64,000 nucleotides of DNA, from assembly GCF_002221525.1 (NCBI RefSeq), contig NZ_CP011028.1:2491001-2555000 (forward strand), in the 5' to 3' direction. This DNA is from Pseudoalteromonas espejiana DSM 9414 (GTDB lineage: Bacteria; Pseudomonadota; Gammaproteobacteria; Enterobacterales; Alteromonadaceae). Position 1 is the stretch's first letter. Every line of letters begins with the position of its first letter. The notes beneath the pieces are model-generated. The model was not told the DNA's origin, did not search any database, and was given only the letters and a program-made list of their open reading frames with translations. The translations under genes and the position numbers were made by a program. Shown piece after piece: positions 18,704 through 28,801 of this stretch.

Positions 18704-19288
18704 TTGAATTCTATTCAAATGCTTGTGGGCCTGGCTAATCCAGGCCCCGAATACGCAAACACACGCCACAATGCAGGTGCATGGTTCATTGAAGAACTAG
18801 CTGCACGTTATAACTGCACTCTAAAACACGATCCTAAATATCACGGCCTTACGGGCAAAGTGATCATCCAAGGCCAAGAATTCAAATTATTGATCCCCAC
18901 TACTTACATGAACTTAAGTGGTAAAGCGGTCGGTAGTTTAGCTAATTTTTTCAAAATCCCCGTGGAAAACATACTCGTTGCCCATGACGAAATGGATTTA
19001 GACCCAGGCGTTGCCAAGCTTAAAAAAGGCGGCGGACATGGCGGTCATAATGGTTTAAAAGACATTATTGCAAAAATGGCAAATCAAAAAGACTTTATGC
19101 GTTTACGCATAGGTATAGGTCATCCAGGGCATCGTGAAATGGTTACCGGTTGGGTGCTTGGAAAAGCAGCCAAAGAAGACCAAGAAAAAATGGATGCAGC
19201 AGTTGATGAAGCAGTCCGCTGTATGGAAATACTTGCAAAAGATGGTGTGTTAAAAGCACAAAACAGACTACATTCTTTTAAACCATAA
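18704..19288 (+). CDS. pth: Peptidyl-tRNA hydrolase Pth
   Basis: 194 residues. Pth frees tRNA from peptidyl-tRNAs that drop off ribosomes. I take the TTG at 18704 as start: AAGG lies 9 bases upstream and the resulting [14 protein letters not shown] covers the first beta strand, whereas the ATG at 18719 would truncate it. Catalytic and binding residues are in [10 protein letters not shown] (His), [11 protein letters not shown] (Asn), [11 protein letters not shown] (Asp) and [11 protein letters not shown]. It lies between rplY and ychF, as in many gammaproteobacteria. Confidence 0.95.
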   Translation: MNSIQMLVGLANPGPEYANTRHNAGAWFIEELAARYNCTLKHDPKYHGLTGKVIIQGQEFKLLIPTTYMNLSGKAVGSLANFFKIPVENILVAHDEMDLDPGVAKLKKGGGHGGHNGLKDIIAKMANQKDFMRLRIGIGHPGHREMVTGWVLGKAAKEDQEKMDAAVDEAVRCMEILAKDGVLKAQNRLHSFKP

Positions 19289-19321
19289 TCGTTTAAACGA
19301 ATCTTAACAAGGTATCTTACT

Positions 19322-20413
19322 ATGGGTTTTAAATGTGGCATCGTTGGCTTGCCTAATGTTGGTAAATCAACGCTTTTTAATGCACTAACTAAAGCGGGTA
19401 TTGAAGCCGCTAACTTTCCTTTTTGTACCATCGAGCCTAACACAGGTGTAGTGCCGGTACCTGATCCTCGCCTAGACGAGCTTGCTAAAATTGTAAATCC
19501 TCAACGTATCCTACCTACCAGTATGGAATTTGTTGATATTGCAGGTTTAGTAAAAGGTGCATCGAAAGGTGAAGGCTTAGGAAACCAGTTTTTAGCAAAT
19601 ATTCGTGAAACGGATGCAATTGGCCATGTAGTTCGCTGTTTTGAAGACGAAAACGTAATTCATGTTGCAGGAACAATCGACCCTGCTGACGATATTGACG
19701 TTATCAATACTGAATTAGTACTTGCCGATATGGACAGCGCAGATAAAGCGATTTTCCGTAACGCTAAAAAAGCAAAAGGCGGCGATAAAGACGCTAAAGA
19801 GCAAAATGCAGTACTTGAAAAAGTAAAAGTACATTTAGACGAAGGCCTAACACTTCGTTCTTTAGAGCTTACTAAAGAAGAAAAAGCAGCAATTAGCTCA
19901 ATTAACTTCTTAACTATTAAGCCAACTATGTACATTGCTAACGTTGCTGAAGATGGTTTTGAAAATAATCCACACCTTGATCGTGTGCGCGCTATTGCAG
20001 AATCAGAAGATGCTGTAGTCATTCCAGTGTGTGCTGCAATCGAATCTGAGCTTTCTGAACTAGATGAAGAAGACAAGCTTGAGTTTATGGCAGACCTTGG
20101 GTTAGACGAGCCAGGCCTTAACCGTGTTATTCGTGGTGGTTACGAGCTACTACATTTACAAACCTACTTCACTGCAGGTGTAAAAGAAGTACGCGCGTGG
20201 ACTATTCCAGTTGGTGCAACTGGGCCACAAGCGGCTGGTAAAATTCACACCGACTTTGAGCGTGGCTTTATTCGCGCACAAACCATTGCCTACGACGACT
20301 ACATTGCCTTTAATGGCGAAGGTGGCGCTAAGGAAGCGGGTAAAATGCGTCAAGAAGGTAAAGAGTACATTGTTAAAGACGGCGATGTAATGAACTTCTT
20401 GTTCAACGTATAA
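19322..20413 (+). CDS. ychF: Redox-regulated ATPase YchF (EngD/OLA1 family)
   Basis: 363 residues. The P-loop [15 protein letters not shown], the switch motif [20 protein letters not shown] and a non-canonical NxxE base-recognition element (consistent with ATP preference) are present, followed by the coiled-coil insert and the C-terminal TGS domain ([17 protein letters not shown] to [12 protein letters not shown]). YchF binds the ribosome and links ATPase activity to stress and redox state. Start ATG at 19322 with AAGG upstream. It follows pth by 33 bases and is closed by a terminator. Confidence 0.97.
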   Translation: MGFKCGIVGLPNVGKSTLFNALTKAGIEAANFPFCTIEPNTGVVPVPDPRLDELAKIVNPQRILPTSMEFVDIAGLVKGASKGEGLGNQFLANIRETDAIGHVVRCFEDENVIHVAGTIDPADDIDVINTELVLADMDSADKAIFRNAKKAKGGDKDAKEQNAVLEKVKVHLDEGLTLRSLELTKEEKAAISSINFLTIKPTMYIANVAEDGFENNPHLDRVRAIAESEDAVVIPVCAAIESELSELDEEDKLEFMADLGLDEPGLNRVIRGGYELLHLQTYFTAGVKEVRAWTIPVGATGPQAAGKIHTDFERGFIRAQTIAYDDYIAFNGEGGAKEAGKMRQEGKEYIVKDGDVMNFLFNV

Positions 20414-20436
20414 TTACGTTTAAACGCTGTGTTTAT

Positions 20437-20464
20437 AAAAGCCCGCTTAATGCGGGTTTTTTTA
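20437..20464 (+). terminator. Intrinsic terminator after ychF
   Basis: Stem AGCCCGC/GCGGGTT (with one G-T pair) and a TTAAT loop, followed by seven T's. Confidence 0.8.
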
Positions 20465-21032
20465 TGCCTATAACCAGTTAATACCAATTCGCTTAATTAA
20501 TTGCTCTATTCTGAGGGCGGAAAAACATTTTAACGTAGGTAGCACATGTTTAGCCCCGCAAAATGATTAACTCTTATTGCAAATTTTAATCCCAAAAATA
20601 AACGGCCTTAATCGCCTTTGGCTTTTTATACTAATTAGCGAAGTTAACTATTTTATTTTGACGTGAAAAATACACATCAGTAATTAGGCAATTGCCCTAC
20701 CTGCTAACTGCGTGCTGTGATTAATCAGTAATTTTTAACGCAACGAGTACAGGTTTTGCCTTTTAAAATGAATCCATAGCCCGGTTGTTTAGTACCATAT
20801 GTTCATACACTAGCTAAAATACGCAACAAACTAAGCTTTTATATAGTTAAATCACAAAGCGACAGTTGAAACACTAAGCAGTTTTTATATTAACGGTTTT
20901 AAGTTGTTATTACTTAGTGTACTTTGGCAGTTGATTTATAGTTAAAAAAACAGCAATTTTATTAAAATTTAGCCTCTTAGCTTAATTTTCCTGCAAACAA
21001 ACCCTGTTAAGTGTTTTTTTGCAAAAAAGGTG
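20465..21032. other. Long non-coding stretch between ychF and the tRNA array
   Basis: No convincing gene is present: frames are short and broken in all six readings. Near its left end (20478-20500) is a copy of a dispersed motif, TTAATACCAATTCGCTTAAT, related to copies near 37178 and 43200. The rest is AT-rich, with no recognisable RNA or mobile-element ends. It may hold remnants of a decayed element. Confidence 0.6.
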
Positions 21033-21061
21033 TTGACGGATTTGGGTCATATCAGCATAAT
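21033..21061 (+). promoter_or_regulatory. Strong promoter of the tRNA array with stringent-type discriminator
   Basis: -35 TTGACG at 21033-21038 and -10 CATAAT at 21056-21061 are 17 bases apart. They are followed by ACGCCCCGC, a GC-rich discriminator typical of stable-RNA promoters that respond to ppGpp. The first tRNA starts 39 bases after the -10. This is the only good promoter seen ahead of the twelve tRNA genes. Confidence 0.85.
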
Positions 21062-21100
21062 ACGCCCCGCACTCAGCGATGAAGTGATAACAAAAGAGAT

Positions 21101-21177
21101 GGCTAAGTAGCTCAGCTGGTTAGAGCACATCACTCATAATGATGGGGTCACAGGTTCAAATCCCGTCTTAGCCACCA
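21101..21177 (+). tRNA. tRNA-Met (CAT), copy 1
   Basis: 77 nt with encoded CCA. The acceptor GGCTAAG pairs with CTTAGCC, and the anticodon loop CTCATAA is closed by CATCA/TGATG. This is an elongator-type tRNA(Met): the first pair G-C is not the mismatched initiator form. It is the first gene of the array. Confidence 0.95.
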
Positions 21178-21245
21178 TTTTTCTTTTGTTGCTCAATGAA
21201 GAGTTTAAAATAACTACCTTTTCTTTGATTATTCAAAGTGAAAAT

Positions 21246-21330
<85 letters not shown>

Positions 21331-21367
21331 TGTTCTGATATGAACTAAACTATCAATTGTTTTCTGT

Positions 21368-21442
21368 TGGGATATCGCCAAGCGGTAAGGCACCAGGTTT
21401 TGATCCTGGCATTCCCAGGTTCAAATCCTGGTATCCCAGCCA
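21368..21442 (+). tRNA. tRNA-Gln (TTG), copy 1
   Basis: 75 nt with encoded CCA. The acceptor TGGGATA pairs with TATCCCA, and stem CCAGG/CCTGG closes the loop TTTTGAT, giving anticodon TTG. Confidence 0.95.
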
Positions 21443-21447
21443 ACAAT

Positions 21448-21524
21448 GGCTAAGTAGCTCAGCTGGTTAGAGCACATCACTCATAATGATGGGGTCACAG
21501 GTTCAAATCCCGTCTTAGCCACCA
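21448..21524 (+). tRNA. tRNA-Met (CAT), copy 2
   Basis: Identical to copy 1 over all 77 nt, and only 5 bases after the first tRNA-Gln. It begins the second Met-Leu-Gln unit. Confidence 0.95.
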
Positions 21525-21614
21525 TTTCTTTTTTAGAAGTGGCTCTGCAAGAGTTAAATTGCAGCTCAATGAAGAGTTTAAAATAACTACCAGTGTTTAT
21601 TAAACACAAAAAAT

Positions 21615-21699
<85 letters not shown>

Positions 21700-21739
21700 T
21701 GTTCTTGATAAGAACTAAAACTATCAATTAATTCTTTGT

Positions 21740-21814
21740 TGGGATATCGCCAAGCGGTAAGGCACCAGGTTTTGATCCTGGCATTCCCAGGTTCAAATCC
21801 TGGTATCCCAGCCA
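21740..21814 (+). tRNA. tRNA-Gln (TTG), copy 2
   Basis: 75 nt, identical to copy 1. It ends the second Met-Leu-Gln unit. Confidence 0.95.
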
Positions 21815-21882
21815 ACTTCTTCTACCAAAGAAACGTTGCATAAAGAATTGCTCTGTTAAGAGTTTAAATATAAACAATGTAT

Positions 21883-21967
<85 letters not shown>

Positions 21968-22007
21968 TGTTCTTGATAAGAACTAAAACTATCAAATAAT
22001 TCTTTGT

Positions 22008-22082
22008 TGGGATATCGCCAAGCGGTAAGGCACCAGGTTTTGATCCTGGCATTCCCAGGTTCAAATCCTGGTATCCCAGCCA
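22008..22082 (+). tRNA. tRNA-Gln (TTG), copy 3
   Basis: 75 nt, identical to copy 1. Confidence 0.95.
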
Positions 22083-22122
22083 ACTACTTCTATCATAGAA
22101 AGTTGCATAAAGAATAAGAACT

Positions 22123-22207
<85 letters not shown>

Positions 22208-22247
22208 TGTTCTTGATAAGAACTAAAACTATCAATTAATTCTTTGT

Positions 22248-22322
22248 TGGGATATCGCCAAGCGGTAAGGCACCAGGTTTTGATCCTGGCATTCCCAGGT
22301 TCAAATCCTGGTATCCCAGCCA
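22248..22322 (+). tRNA. tRNA-Gln (TTG), copy 4
   Basis: 75 nt, identical to copy 1. Confidence 0.95.
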
Positions 22323-22362
22323 ACTACTTCTATCATAGAAAGTTGCATAAAGAATAAGAACT

Positions 22363-22447
<85 letters not shown>

Positions 22448-22486
22448 TGTTCTTAATTAGAACTAAAACTCATCCAAATTTAAAGT

Positions 22487-22561
22487 TGGGATATCGCCAA
22501 GCGGTAAGGCACCAGGTTTTGATCCTGGCATTCCCAGGTTCAAATCCTGGTATCCCAGCCA
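22487..22561 (+). tRNA. tRNA-Gln (TTG), copy 5
   Basis: 75 nt, identical to copy 1. Last gene of the array. The convergent GGDEF/EAL gene ends 5 bases further on, and no clear terminator lies between them. Confidence 0.95.
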
Positions 22562-22566
22562 CTTTC

Positions 22567-24198
22567 TTAGATTATTCTGTACTTCTCCTCGTTAGCATAT
22601 TTATGTATAAACTCATTAACGTTTACTGGCTTGCTAAAATAATACCCTTGTAAATAATCGCAATTCATTGATGTAAGCGTTTGTTTAAGATCCTTATCTT
22701 CTATGCCTTCAGCAACCACTTTACAATTAAGACGTGTAGCTAAAAATAAAGTCGACTCAACAATCGCGTAATCTGCAATTTGTGTCAGCATATCTTTAAT
22801 AAACGACTGATCAATTTTTATTTGGCTAACAGGCAGCTCTCTGAGTAACACCAACGAAGAAAACCCTGTTCCAAAATCATCTACGCTAAATTCAAACCCT
22901 CTACTGTTTAATTTTTGCATCATGGAGCGCGCAGCTTCAAGGTTAGTCATCATCGCGCATTCTGTAATTTCAAATATAATAAAATCACTTAAACTAGGGT
23001 CGTTAGTGACCAACTCTTCTACAAAGTCATAAAATTCAGGACTCTCTAAATCCTTAGTAGACAAATTAACGTGTATTGAGCCTATAAACCCTGCCGCTTT
23101 GAGTTGCGCTAAATGCTTAATTGTTTCAAGTAATACCCATTTAGAAATATTAAGTATCAGCCCGCTTTGCTCTGCAATCCCAATAAATACGTCGGGACTA
23201 ATAAAAGAGCCGTCACTTTGCGGCCAACGAATTAAAGCCTCGGCCCCGTGAACTTCATCGGCTCGTGCATCAAATATTGGTTGTAGATAAAGCTCAAACT
23301 CCTGGTTTTTAATTGCATGTTTAATTTTAGAGGTCATATTTGCCAGTTCATTTGCTCTGGTACTCAGTGCTTCAAAATAATGCACACACAATTGATTTGT
23401 CTCTTTAGCCTCCCCTAGCGCTAAATCAGCTTGTTTAAGTAGTTCGTTAGCATGTGCCGAATTATTAGCATACGTAGCTACACCAAGCGTTACATTTACC
23501 CTCAGGCTATGCTCATATATATGAAAAGGCTGCTTGGTTGATTTTTTAATAGCTTGAGTACACAAATTAATTGCATCGTGAGTACAAGTATCAATAATAA
23601 GTGCGAACTCATCTCCGCCTAAACGGTAAAGCTTGGCAATGCCAACTATATTGTGGCTTAGTGTTTTCGCGAAAATAGTAAGCAGCATATCGCCGACTTT
23701 ATTACCGTAAGAATCATTAATAGACTTAAACCTATTTAAATCTATGAGCATTAAGCAAAACGAAGTTTCATACTTAACCTGCTTATGAAGTACCTGGAAA
23801 AATTTTTTACGATTGGGGAGCCCTGTTAAACTGTCGTTTTCGGCAAGGGTAAGTTGACGCTTAGCAAATCGATCTATTTTTAAAATGCTTTTGTAGCTAA
23901 GTTGAATAACCAAATAAACAAACGTCCCCCCGCCAAATAAAATAAGTGACACACTTGTTGATATAAAGCCCGCAATATCGTTATTTACAAAATAATAAAG
24001 GATGTACCAATAGCCCACTATAAAGCTAAAAATAAGAGCTAATAATAAAATCCACGATACGCGGTTAGTTTTTTTACAGATTTTTATAGTAGGAACTATG
24101 CTAAGCGTAAGTAAAACAACACCCACTATCAGCATAAAGACAAAAAGATTATCCACAAACACACAACTTTTTATTGGTAAGTAGTTTGAGTATGGCAA
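22567..24198 (-). CDS. Membrane GGDEF-EAL protein (cyclic-di-GMP turnover)
   Basis: 543 residues. Three membrane segments (about 15-110) are followed by a GGDEF domain with intact GGDEF in YRLGGDEFALIID and an EAL domain with HGAEALIRW, FEITECAMM, DDFGTGFSS and KIDQSFIKD. Both catalytic signatures look intact, so it could make or break cyclic-di-GMP. No RxxD inhibitory site is seen ahead of GGDEF. There is no separate periplasmic sensor domain, only short loops. It is convergent with the tRNA array and precedes ubiF on the same strand, 127 bases downstream. The target process is unknown. Confidence 0.9.
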   Translation of the reverse strand: MPYSNYLPIKSCVFVDNLFVFMLIVGVVLLTLSIVPTIKICKKTNRVSWILLLALIFSFIVGYWYILYYFVNNDIAGFISTSVSLILFGGGTFVYLVIQLSYKSILKIDRFAKRQLTLAENDSLTGLPNRKKFFQVLHKQVKYETSFCLMLIDLNRFKSINDSYGNKVGDMLLTIFAKTLSHNIVGIAKLYRLGGDEFALIIDTCTHDAINLCTQAIKKSTKQPFHIYEHSLRVNVTLGVATYANNSAHANELLKQADLALGEAKETNQLCVHYFEALSTRANELANMTSKIKHAIKNQEFELYLQPIFDARADEVHGAEALIRWPQSDGSFISPDVFIGIAEQSGLILNISKWVLLETIKHLAQLKAAGFIGSIHVNLSTKDLESPEFYDFVEELVTNDPSLSDFIIFEITECAMMTNLEAARSMMQKLNSRGFEFSVDDFGTGFSSLVLLRELPVSQIKIDQSFIKDMLTQIADYAIVESTLFLATRLNCKVVAEGIEDKDLKQTLTSMNCDYLQGYYFSKPVNVNEFIHKYANEEKYRII

Positions 24199-24325
24199 AT
24201 AAATGTAATAACGAAATAAATTATTAACAACAAATGAGGGAGGGAGCTTAACGTTAGCAAACTGCAGAGGCTATTTGACTCAACAAGATAAAACCGTGTG
24301 CTGAGCCAAATTAACAAGTGGGAAT

Positions 24326-25495
24326 TTAGCCAAGCTCCCCGCTAATTGCATATTTTAACACCCAGTTTTTAACCGGCCCAGTTTTATTGGCCATTTTTAA
24401 AAACTGACTGCGCGCCCACTTAAGGGGTGCTACCTGATTAGAAAAGCCAAAGTAACACGCGTCCATCATGCTCATCATTAACAAATTAGCTTTACGGCGG
24501 CTTCGCTCGTACTCGTTAAGTTTAAGTGGGCAACCAATATCGTCGGCATTTTCAAGCACCTGTGCAAGTGCTGCAACATCCTGAAAACCTAAATTAACAC
24601 CCTGCCCCGCAAGCGGATTAATAGTATGTGCGGCATCCCCTACAAGTACTAAACGCCCTTGCGAGTAAATATTTGCATGCTGGCGCGTTAGCGGAAATAC
24701 TGCATGGCTTTGTACTTCAAAGTTGCCAGCAAGAGGTGGAAACTTACTGAGCACCTGCGCTTTAATTTGCGCAGAGTTTAATCCCTTAACGCTTTGTAAA
24801 GTGGCGGCATCGTCATACCAAATTAAATTAGCGTAAGGTGCCTGCATGGGTAAAAACGCCAAAGGCCCCGTTGGTGTAAACTGCTGCCACGTTTTAACCT
24901 GCTGGGGTGCATCAAGCTTTATAAGCACGCCCATGCACTGCTGCTGATACTGCCAGCCAGTTACGCCAATGTTAGCTTTTGTGCGTAATTGCGACTGTCC
25001 GCCATCGGCTGCAATCACTAAATCGGCGCTATAGCGCTCTTGCCCATAAATCAGCGTTATCGAGTCAGCACTTTGTTCAATTGCACTAACCGGTGCCGAC
25101 TGTTCAATAACCTCAATGTTGTAATGAGCAAACTGCTGCCAAAGGCTTGCTTGTATTAAGTTGTTTTCAATTAAATGGCCTAAATGCGAGGTATTTATGT
25201 CGGCGCAATCAAATAATAGATTATCGCCGCCACGCTCAAATGCCTCTAACTGCTGATATGGCGCTAAGCGACTTTGCCTTAAAATAGGCATGGCGCCTAA
25301 TTCATCGAGTAAGTTTTCTGAAAAACGATTAATAGCCGATACACGAATATCTACCTTATCACTTGCTAAAATATCGGCTGCGTTAATTAGATTTTTTTCG
25401 ATTATGCGTACCGATTTACCTTGCTGTGCAAGCTTTATTGCCATGGCTGCGCCAACCATGCCACCACCCACAACGATTGCTTTATTTTGAGTCAT
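24326..25495 (-). CDS. ubiF: UbiH/UbiF-family FAD monooxygenase, probably UbiF
   Basis: About 389 residues from the ATG at 25495 (MTQNKAIVVGGGMVGAAMA); other in-frame starts exist 3-4 codons upstream and much further up. The FAD-binding motif GGGMVGAAMAIKLAQQG, the middle DG motif VIAADGGQSQLR and the second FAD motif GDAAHTINPLAGQGVNLGFQD mark the ubiquinone hydroxylase family. These enzymes add hydroxyls to the ring of ubiquinone precursors. The divergent miaB neighbour and the adjacent tRNA Met-Leu-Gln cluster match the ubiF locus of E. coli, hence the name; UbiH or VisC cannot be excluded from sequence alone. Confidence 0.82.
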   Translation of the reverse strand: MTQNKAIVVGGGMVGAAMAIKLAQQGKSVRIIEKNLINAADILASDKVDIRVSAINRFSENLLDELGAMPILRQSRLAPYQQLEAFERGGDNLLFDCADINTSHLGHLIENNLIQASLWQQFAHYNIEVIEQSAPVSAIEQSADSITLIYGQERYSADLVIAADGGQSQLRTKANIGVTGWQYQQQCMGVLIKLDAPQQVKTWQQFTPTGPLAFLPMQAPYANLIWYDDAATLQSVKGLNSAQIKAQVLSKFPPLAGNFEVQSHAVFPLTRQHANIYSQGRLVLVGDAAHTINPLAGQGVNLGFQDVAALAQVLENADDIGCPLKLNEYERSRRKANLLMMSMMDACYFGFSNQVAPLKWARSQFLKMANKTGPVKNWVLKYAISGELG

Positions 25496-25631
25496 GTTTT
25501 TCATCATTTGGTTATTACGTGAATCTATTTTGATTGTACCGTAACTCGCTGGTTTTGTGCGAGAGTATATAACTATCATGCTATTAAACTGGCTGTGTAT
25601 TGATTTGAGATCACAAACATGAAAACTATAC

Positions 25632-25660
25632 TTGGATCTGGGCGGGTATCCAGCTAAAAT
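25632..25660 (+). promoter_or_regulatory. Candidate miaB promoter
   Basis: TTGGAT (25632-25637) and TAAAAT (25655-25660) with a 17-base spacer, about 90 bases ahead of the miaB start. It fits a sigma-70 promoter for the miaB-phoH-ybeY-corC-lnt group. Confidence 0.6.
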
Positions 25661-25751
25661 ACGCGTCCTTTAAGTGAGCAACCTTGCTCCTTAATCCCGT
25701 TTTAAGCACATTTTTGTGCCACTACCGAATTGAACACGAGGCTATATTTCA

Positions 25752-27200
25752 ATGAGCAAAAAGCTGCATATCAAAACTTGGGGTTGTCAGATGAACGAGT
25801 ACGACTCTCAGAAGATGGCTGATCTTTTAGATGCAACCAACGGCTACCAGCTAACGGAAGAAGCAGCAGACGCCGATGTAATCTTACTTAACACCTGTTC
25901 AATTCGTGAAAAAGCGCAAGAAAAAGTATTTCACCAATTAGGCCGTTGGAAGTTATTAAAAGACGACAAGCCCGATTTAATAATTGGTGTAGGTGGCTGT
26001 GTTGCCTCACAAGAAGGTGACTCTATTCGCCAACGTGCACCATTTGTAGATGTCATATTTGGCCCGCAAACGCTGCACCGTTTACCAGAAATGATTAAAC
26101 AAGTGCAAGGCGACAAAGGCTCATCGGTTGTTGATATTTCATTCCCAGAGATTGAAAAGTTTGACCGTTTACCAGAGCCAAAAGCAGAAGGCCCGTCTGC
26201 GTTTGTATCTATTATGGAAGGCTGCTCTAAGTACTGTACTTTTTGTGTTGTACCTTACACCCGTGGTGAAGAAGTTAGCCGCCCATTAGATGACGTACTA
26301 TTAGAGGTTGCTCAACTTGCCGAGCAAGGCGTACGTGAAGTAAATCTATTAGGTCAAAACGTAAATGCATACCGCGGTGATACGCACGATGGCGAAATTT
26401 GTTACTTCTCTGATTTAATTCGTTACGTAGCAGCGATTGACGGCATAGACCGTATTCGTTACACCACATCGCACCCAGTAGAATTTACGCCAGATATAAT
26501 CGACGCCTACGCAGATGTACCAGAGCTTGTTGATCACTTACACCTACCAGTGCAAAGTGGCTCAGACCGCGTTCTTAATTTAATGAAACGTGGCCACACA
26601 GCACTTGAGTACAAATCAACAATACGTAAACTGCGTAAAATTCGCCCTAACTTAAGTATGTCGTCAGATTTCATTATTGGTTTCCCAGGTGAGAGCAAAA
26701 TGGACTTTGAAGCCACTATGAACCTAATTAACGATATTGGGTTTGATATGAGCTTTAGCTTTATTTACAGTGCGCGCCCAGGTACACCTGCAGCCGACTT
26801 ACCAGATGACGTATCTGAGCAAGAGAAAAAAGAGCGCTTATACTTACTACAAAATCGTATTACACAAATGGCACAGCAAATTAGCCGCCAAATGTTTGAT
26901 ACCGAGCAACGTATATTAGTAGAAGGGCCTTCTAAAAAGAACCCTATGGAATTACGTGGCCGTACCGAAAACAACCGTGTAGTTAACTTTGTTGGCCCAC
27001 ACACGGTGATCGGCCAGTTTGTAGATGTACGTATTACCGAAGCACTACCAAACTCTTTACGCGGCGATTTAATTCGTACAGAATCAGAAATGAACTTACG
27101 TCGTGATATTGCGCCTTCAGCTATTTTAACAAAAGCCGCAAGCGTTGAGCCAAAAATAGAATCAACTAACGAAATTGGCGTAGCTACTTTCGTACCTTAG
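25752..27200 (+). CDS. miaB: tRNA-2-methylthio-N6-dimethylallyladenosine synthase MiaB
   Basis: 482 residues. MiaB adds a methylthio group to i6A37 in tRNAs reading UNN codons. It has the N-terminal UPF0004 domain with cluster cysteines Cys12, Cys49 and Cys83, the radical-SAM motif Cys158-Cys162-Cys165 in CSKYCTFC, and a C-terminal TRAM domain (about 380-445). The last 20 residues form a non-conserved tail. It is divergent from ubiF and leads the miaB-phoH-ybeY-corC-lnt order known from E. coli. Confidence 0.97.
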   Translation: MSKKLHIKTWGCQMNEYDSQKMADLLDATNGYQLTEEAADADVILLNTCSIREKAQEKVFHQLGRWKLLKDDKPDLIIGVGGCVASQEGDSIRQRAPFVDVIFGPQTLHRLPEMIKQVQGDKGSSVVDISFPEIEKFDRLPEPKAEGPSAFVSIMEGCSKYCTFCVVPYTRGEEVSRPLDDVLLEVAQLAEQGVREVNLLGQNVNAYRGDTHDGEICYFSDLIRYVAAIDGIDRIRYTTSHPVEFTPDIIDAYADVPELVDHLHLPVQSGSDRVLNLMKRGHTALEYKSTIRKLRKIRPNLSMSSDFIIGFPGESKMDFEATMNLINDIGFDMSFSFIYSARPGTPAADLPDDVSEQEKKERLYLLQNRITQMAQQISRQMFDTEQRILVEGPSKKNPMELRGRTENNRVVNFVGPHTVIGQFVDVRITEALPNSLRGDLIRTESEMNLRRDIAPSAILTKAASVEPKIESTNEIGVATFVP

Positions 27201-27214
27201 TTGCATAAATTCAT

Positions 27215-27239
27215 TGCGCCAGTATCGATTACTGGCGCA
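27215..27239 (+). other. Intercistronic hairpin between miaB and phoH
   Basis: Perfect 10-bp arms TGCGCCAGTA and TACTGGCGCA around a TCGAT loop, with no following T-run. It lies 14 bases after the miaB stop and before the phoH binding site. It may stabilise or attenuate the transcript; it is not a classic terminator. Confidence 0.65.
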
Positions 27240-27257
27240 CCCGAATAGGAAGTAATT

Positions 27258-28316
27258 TTGAGTAATCAGTTAAAAACGTTAGAGATTTATTTAGAACCTG
27301 CCGATCACAAACGCCTTTCTTCTTTATGTGGCCCGTTTGACGAAAACATCAAACAAATTGAGCGCCGCCTAGGTGTTGAAATAATCCACCGCGACAACTT
27401 TTTTAAAGTAACAGGTAAACTGCATTCAAGCGCAGCTGCAGTCGAGATTTTAAAAAATCTTTATGTTGATACTCAACCTGTTCGTGGCGAAATTGGTGAA
27501 ATAGAACCCGACAACGTACATTTAGCCATTACCGAATCAAAAGCCTTAGAGCAAGAAGTGCCGCAAAGCGCTTACGGCAAAGAAATGTTTATTAAAACTC
27601 GCCGTGGCGTAATTAAACCGCGTAACGACAACCAAGGTTTGTATGTCGCTAACATTTTACATCACGATATTACCTTTGGTATTGGCCCCGCTGGTACAGG
27701 TAAAACCTACCTTGCAGTTGCCGCTGCGGTAGATGCCCTTGAGCGCCAAGAAATACGCCGTATATTGCTAACCCGCCCAGCGGTAGAAGCGGGCGAAAAG
27801 CTTGGCTTTTTACCAGGCGATTTAAGCCAAAAGGTAGACCCATACCTGCGCCCTCTTTACGACGCGTTATTTGAAATGCTTGGGTTTGAAAAAGTTGAAA
27901 AACTAATAGAAAAACACATTATTGAAATTGCCCCACTTGCTTACATGCGTGGCCGTACACTAAACGATGCGTTTATTATTTTAGATGAAAGCCAAAATAC
28001 CACTGCCGAGCAAATGAAAATGTTTTTAACCCGTATTGGCTTTAATTCAAAAGCCGTTATTACGGGCGATATAACGCAAGTTGATTTACCACGCGGTGCA
28101 CGTTCAGGCCTTCGCCACGCCATAGAAGTATTGCAAGATGTTGAAGAAATTAGCTTTAACTTTTTCCAATCGCACGACATAGTTCGCCACCCTGTTGTTG
28201 GCCGTATTGTAGAAGCCTACGAGCGTAACGATGAAAGCGAGCGACTTAAACGCATAGAAAAGCAAAAAGCCAAAGAGCAGCTTGCCGCTCAACAATCGCC
28301 TTCTACTAAAGAGTAA
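27258..28316 (+). CDS. ybeZ: PhoH-like ATPase YbeZ
   Basis: 352 residues from a TTG start with AGGAAG five bases upstream. The N-terminal KH-like domain (about 1-75) is followed by the PhoH P-loop ATPase with Walker A GPAGTGKT (143-150), Walker B in FIILDESQNTT and the sensor segment ITGDITQVDLPRG. YbeZ is an RNA-linked ATPase/helicase-like partner of the YbeY nuclease. The next gene, ybeY, starts 5 bases after its stop, fitting a joint role in RNA processing. Confidence 0.95.
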   Translation: MSNQLKTLEIYLEPADHKRLSSLCGPFDENIKQIERRLGVEIIHRDNFFKVTGKLHSSAAAVEILKNLYVDTQPVRGEIGEIEPDNVHLAITESKALEQEVPQSAYGKEMFIKTRRGVIKPRNDNQGLYVANILHHDITFGIGPAGTGKTYLAVAAAVDALERQEIRRILLTRPAVEAGEKLGFLPGDLSQKVDPYLRPLYDALFEMLGFEKVEKLIEKHIIEIAPLAYMRGRTLNDAFIILDESQNTTAEQMKMFLTRIGFNSKAVITGDITQVDLPRGARSGLRHAIEVLQDVEEISFNFFQSHDIVRHPVVGRIVEAYERNDESERLKRIEKQKAKEQLAAQQSPSTKE

Positions 28317-28320
28317 TACC

Positions 28321-28779
28321 GTGAGCACCGAACTTGATTTACAAATAGCGTGTGAGTTTAACAACCTGCCAAGCGAAGAGCAGTTTGCACTGTGGGCAGA
28401 TAAAGCCCTTAGCCAATACCGTGATGAGTCTGAGCTCAGCATTGTAATAAGCGACGAAGCGCAATCACGACAGCTAAATAACGACTACCGTGGTAAAAAT
28501 AAACCAACCAATGTGTTGTCGTTCGAATTTGAAGCCCCTCCTGGCATAGACCTGCCATTAGTGGGCGATTTAATAATTTGCCCTGCCATTGTATTGGCAG
28601 AAGCAATTGAGCAAGAAAAGTCATTTCATGACCACTTTGCCCATATGGTTATTCACGGATGCTTGCATTTGCTTGGATTTGACCATATAAAGAGTGAGGA
28701 CGCTTTTGAGATGGAAAGCATAGAAAAGCAATTACTTGCAGAGCTAAACATAGCTGACCCATACCGGGACGAACTTTAA
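28321..28779 (+). CDS. ybeY: Endoribonuclease YbeY
   Basis: 152 residues from a GTG at 28321; a longer frame would overlap phoH and lacks homology. The zinc-binding motif HGCLHLLGFDH (His112, His116, His122) and the conserved Arg57 in NDYRGKNKPTNVLSF are intact. YbeY acts in 16S rRNA 3'-end maturation and ribosome quality control. It sits between phoH and corC as in E. coli. Confidence 0.95.
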   Translation: MSTELDLQIACEFNNLPSEEQFALWADKALSQYRDESELSIVISDEAQSRQLNNDYRGKNKPTNVLSFEFEAPPGIDLPLVGDLIICPAIVLAEAIEQEKSFHDHFAHMVIHGCLHLLGFDHIKSEDAFEMESIEKQLLAELNIADPYRDEL

Positions 28780-28801
28780 ATTAACGGAGCATTTAGACGC
28801 A

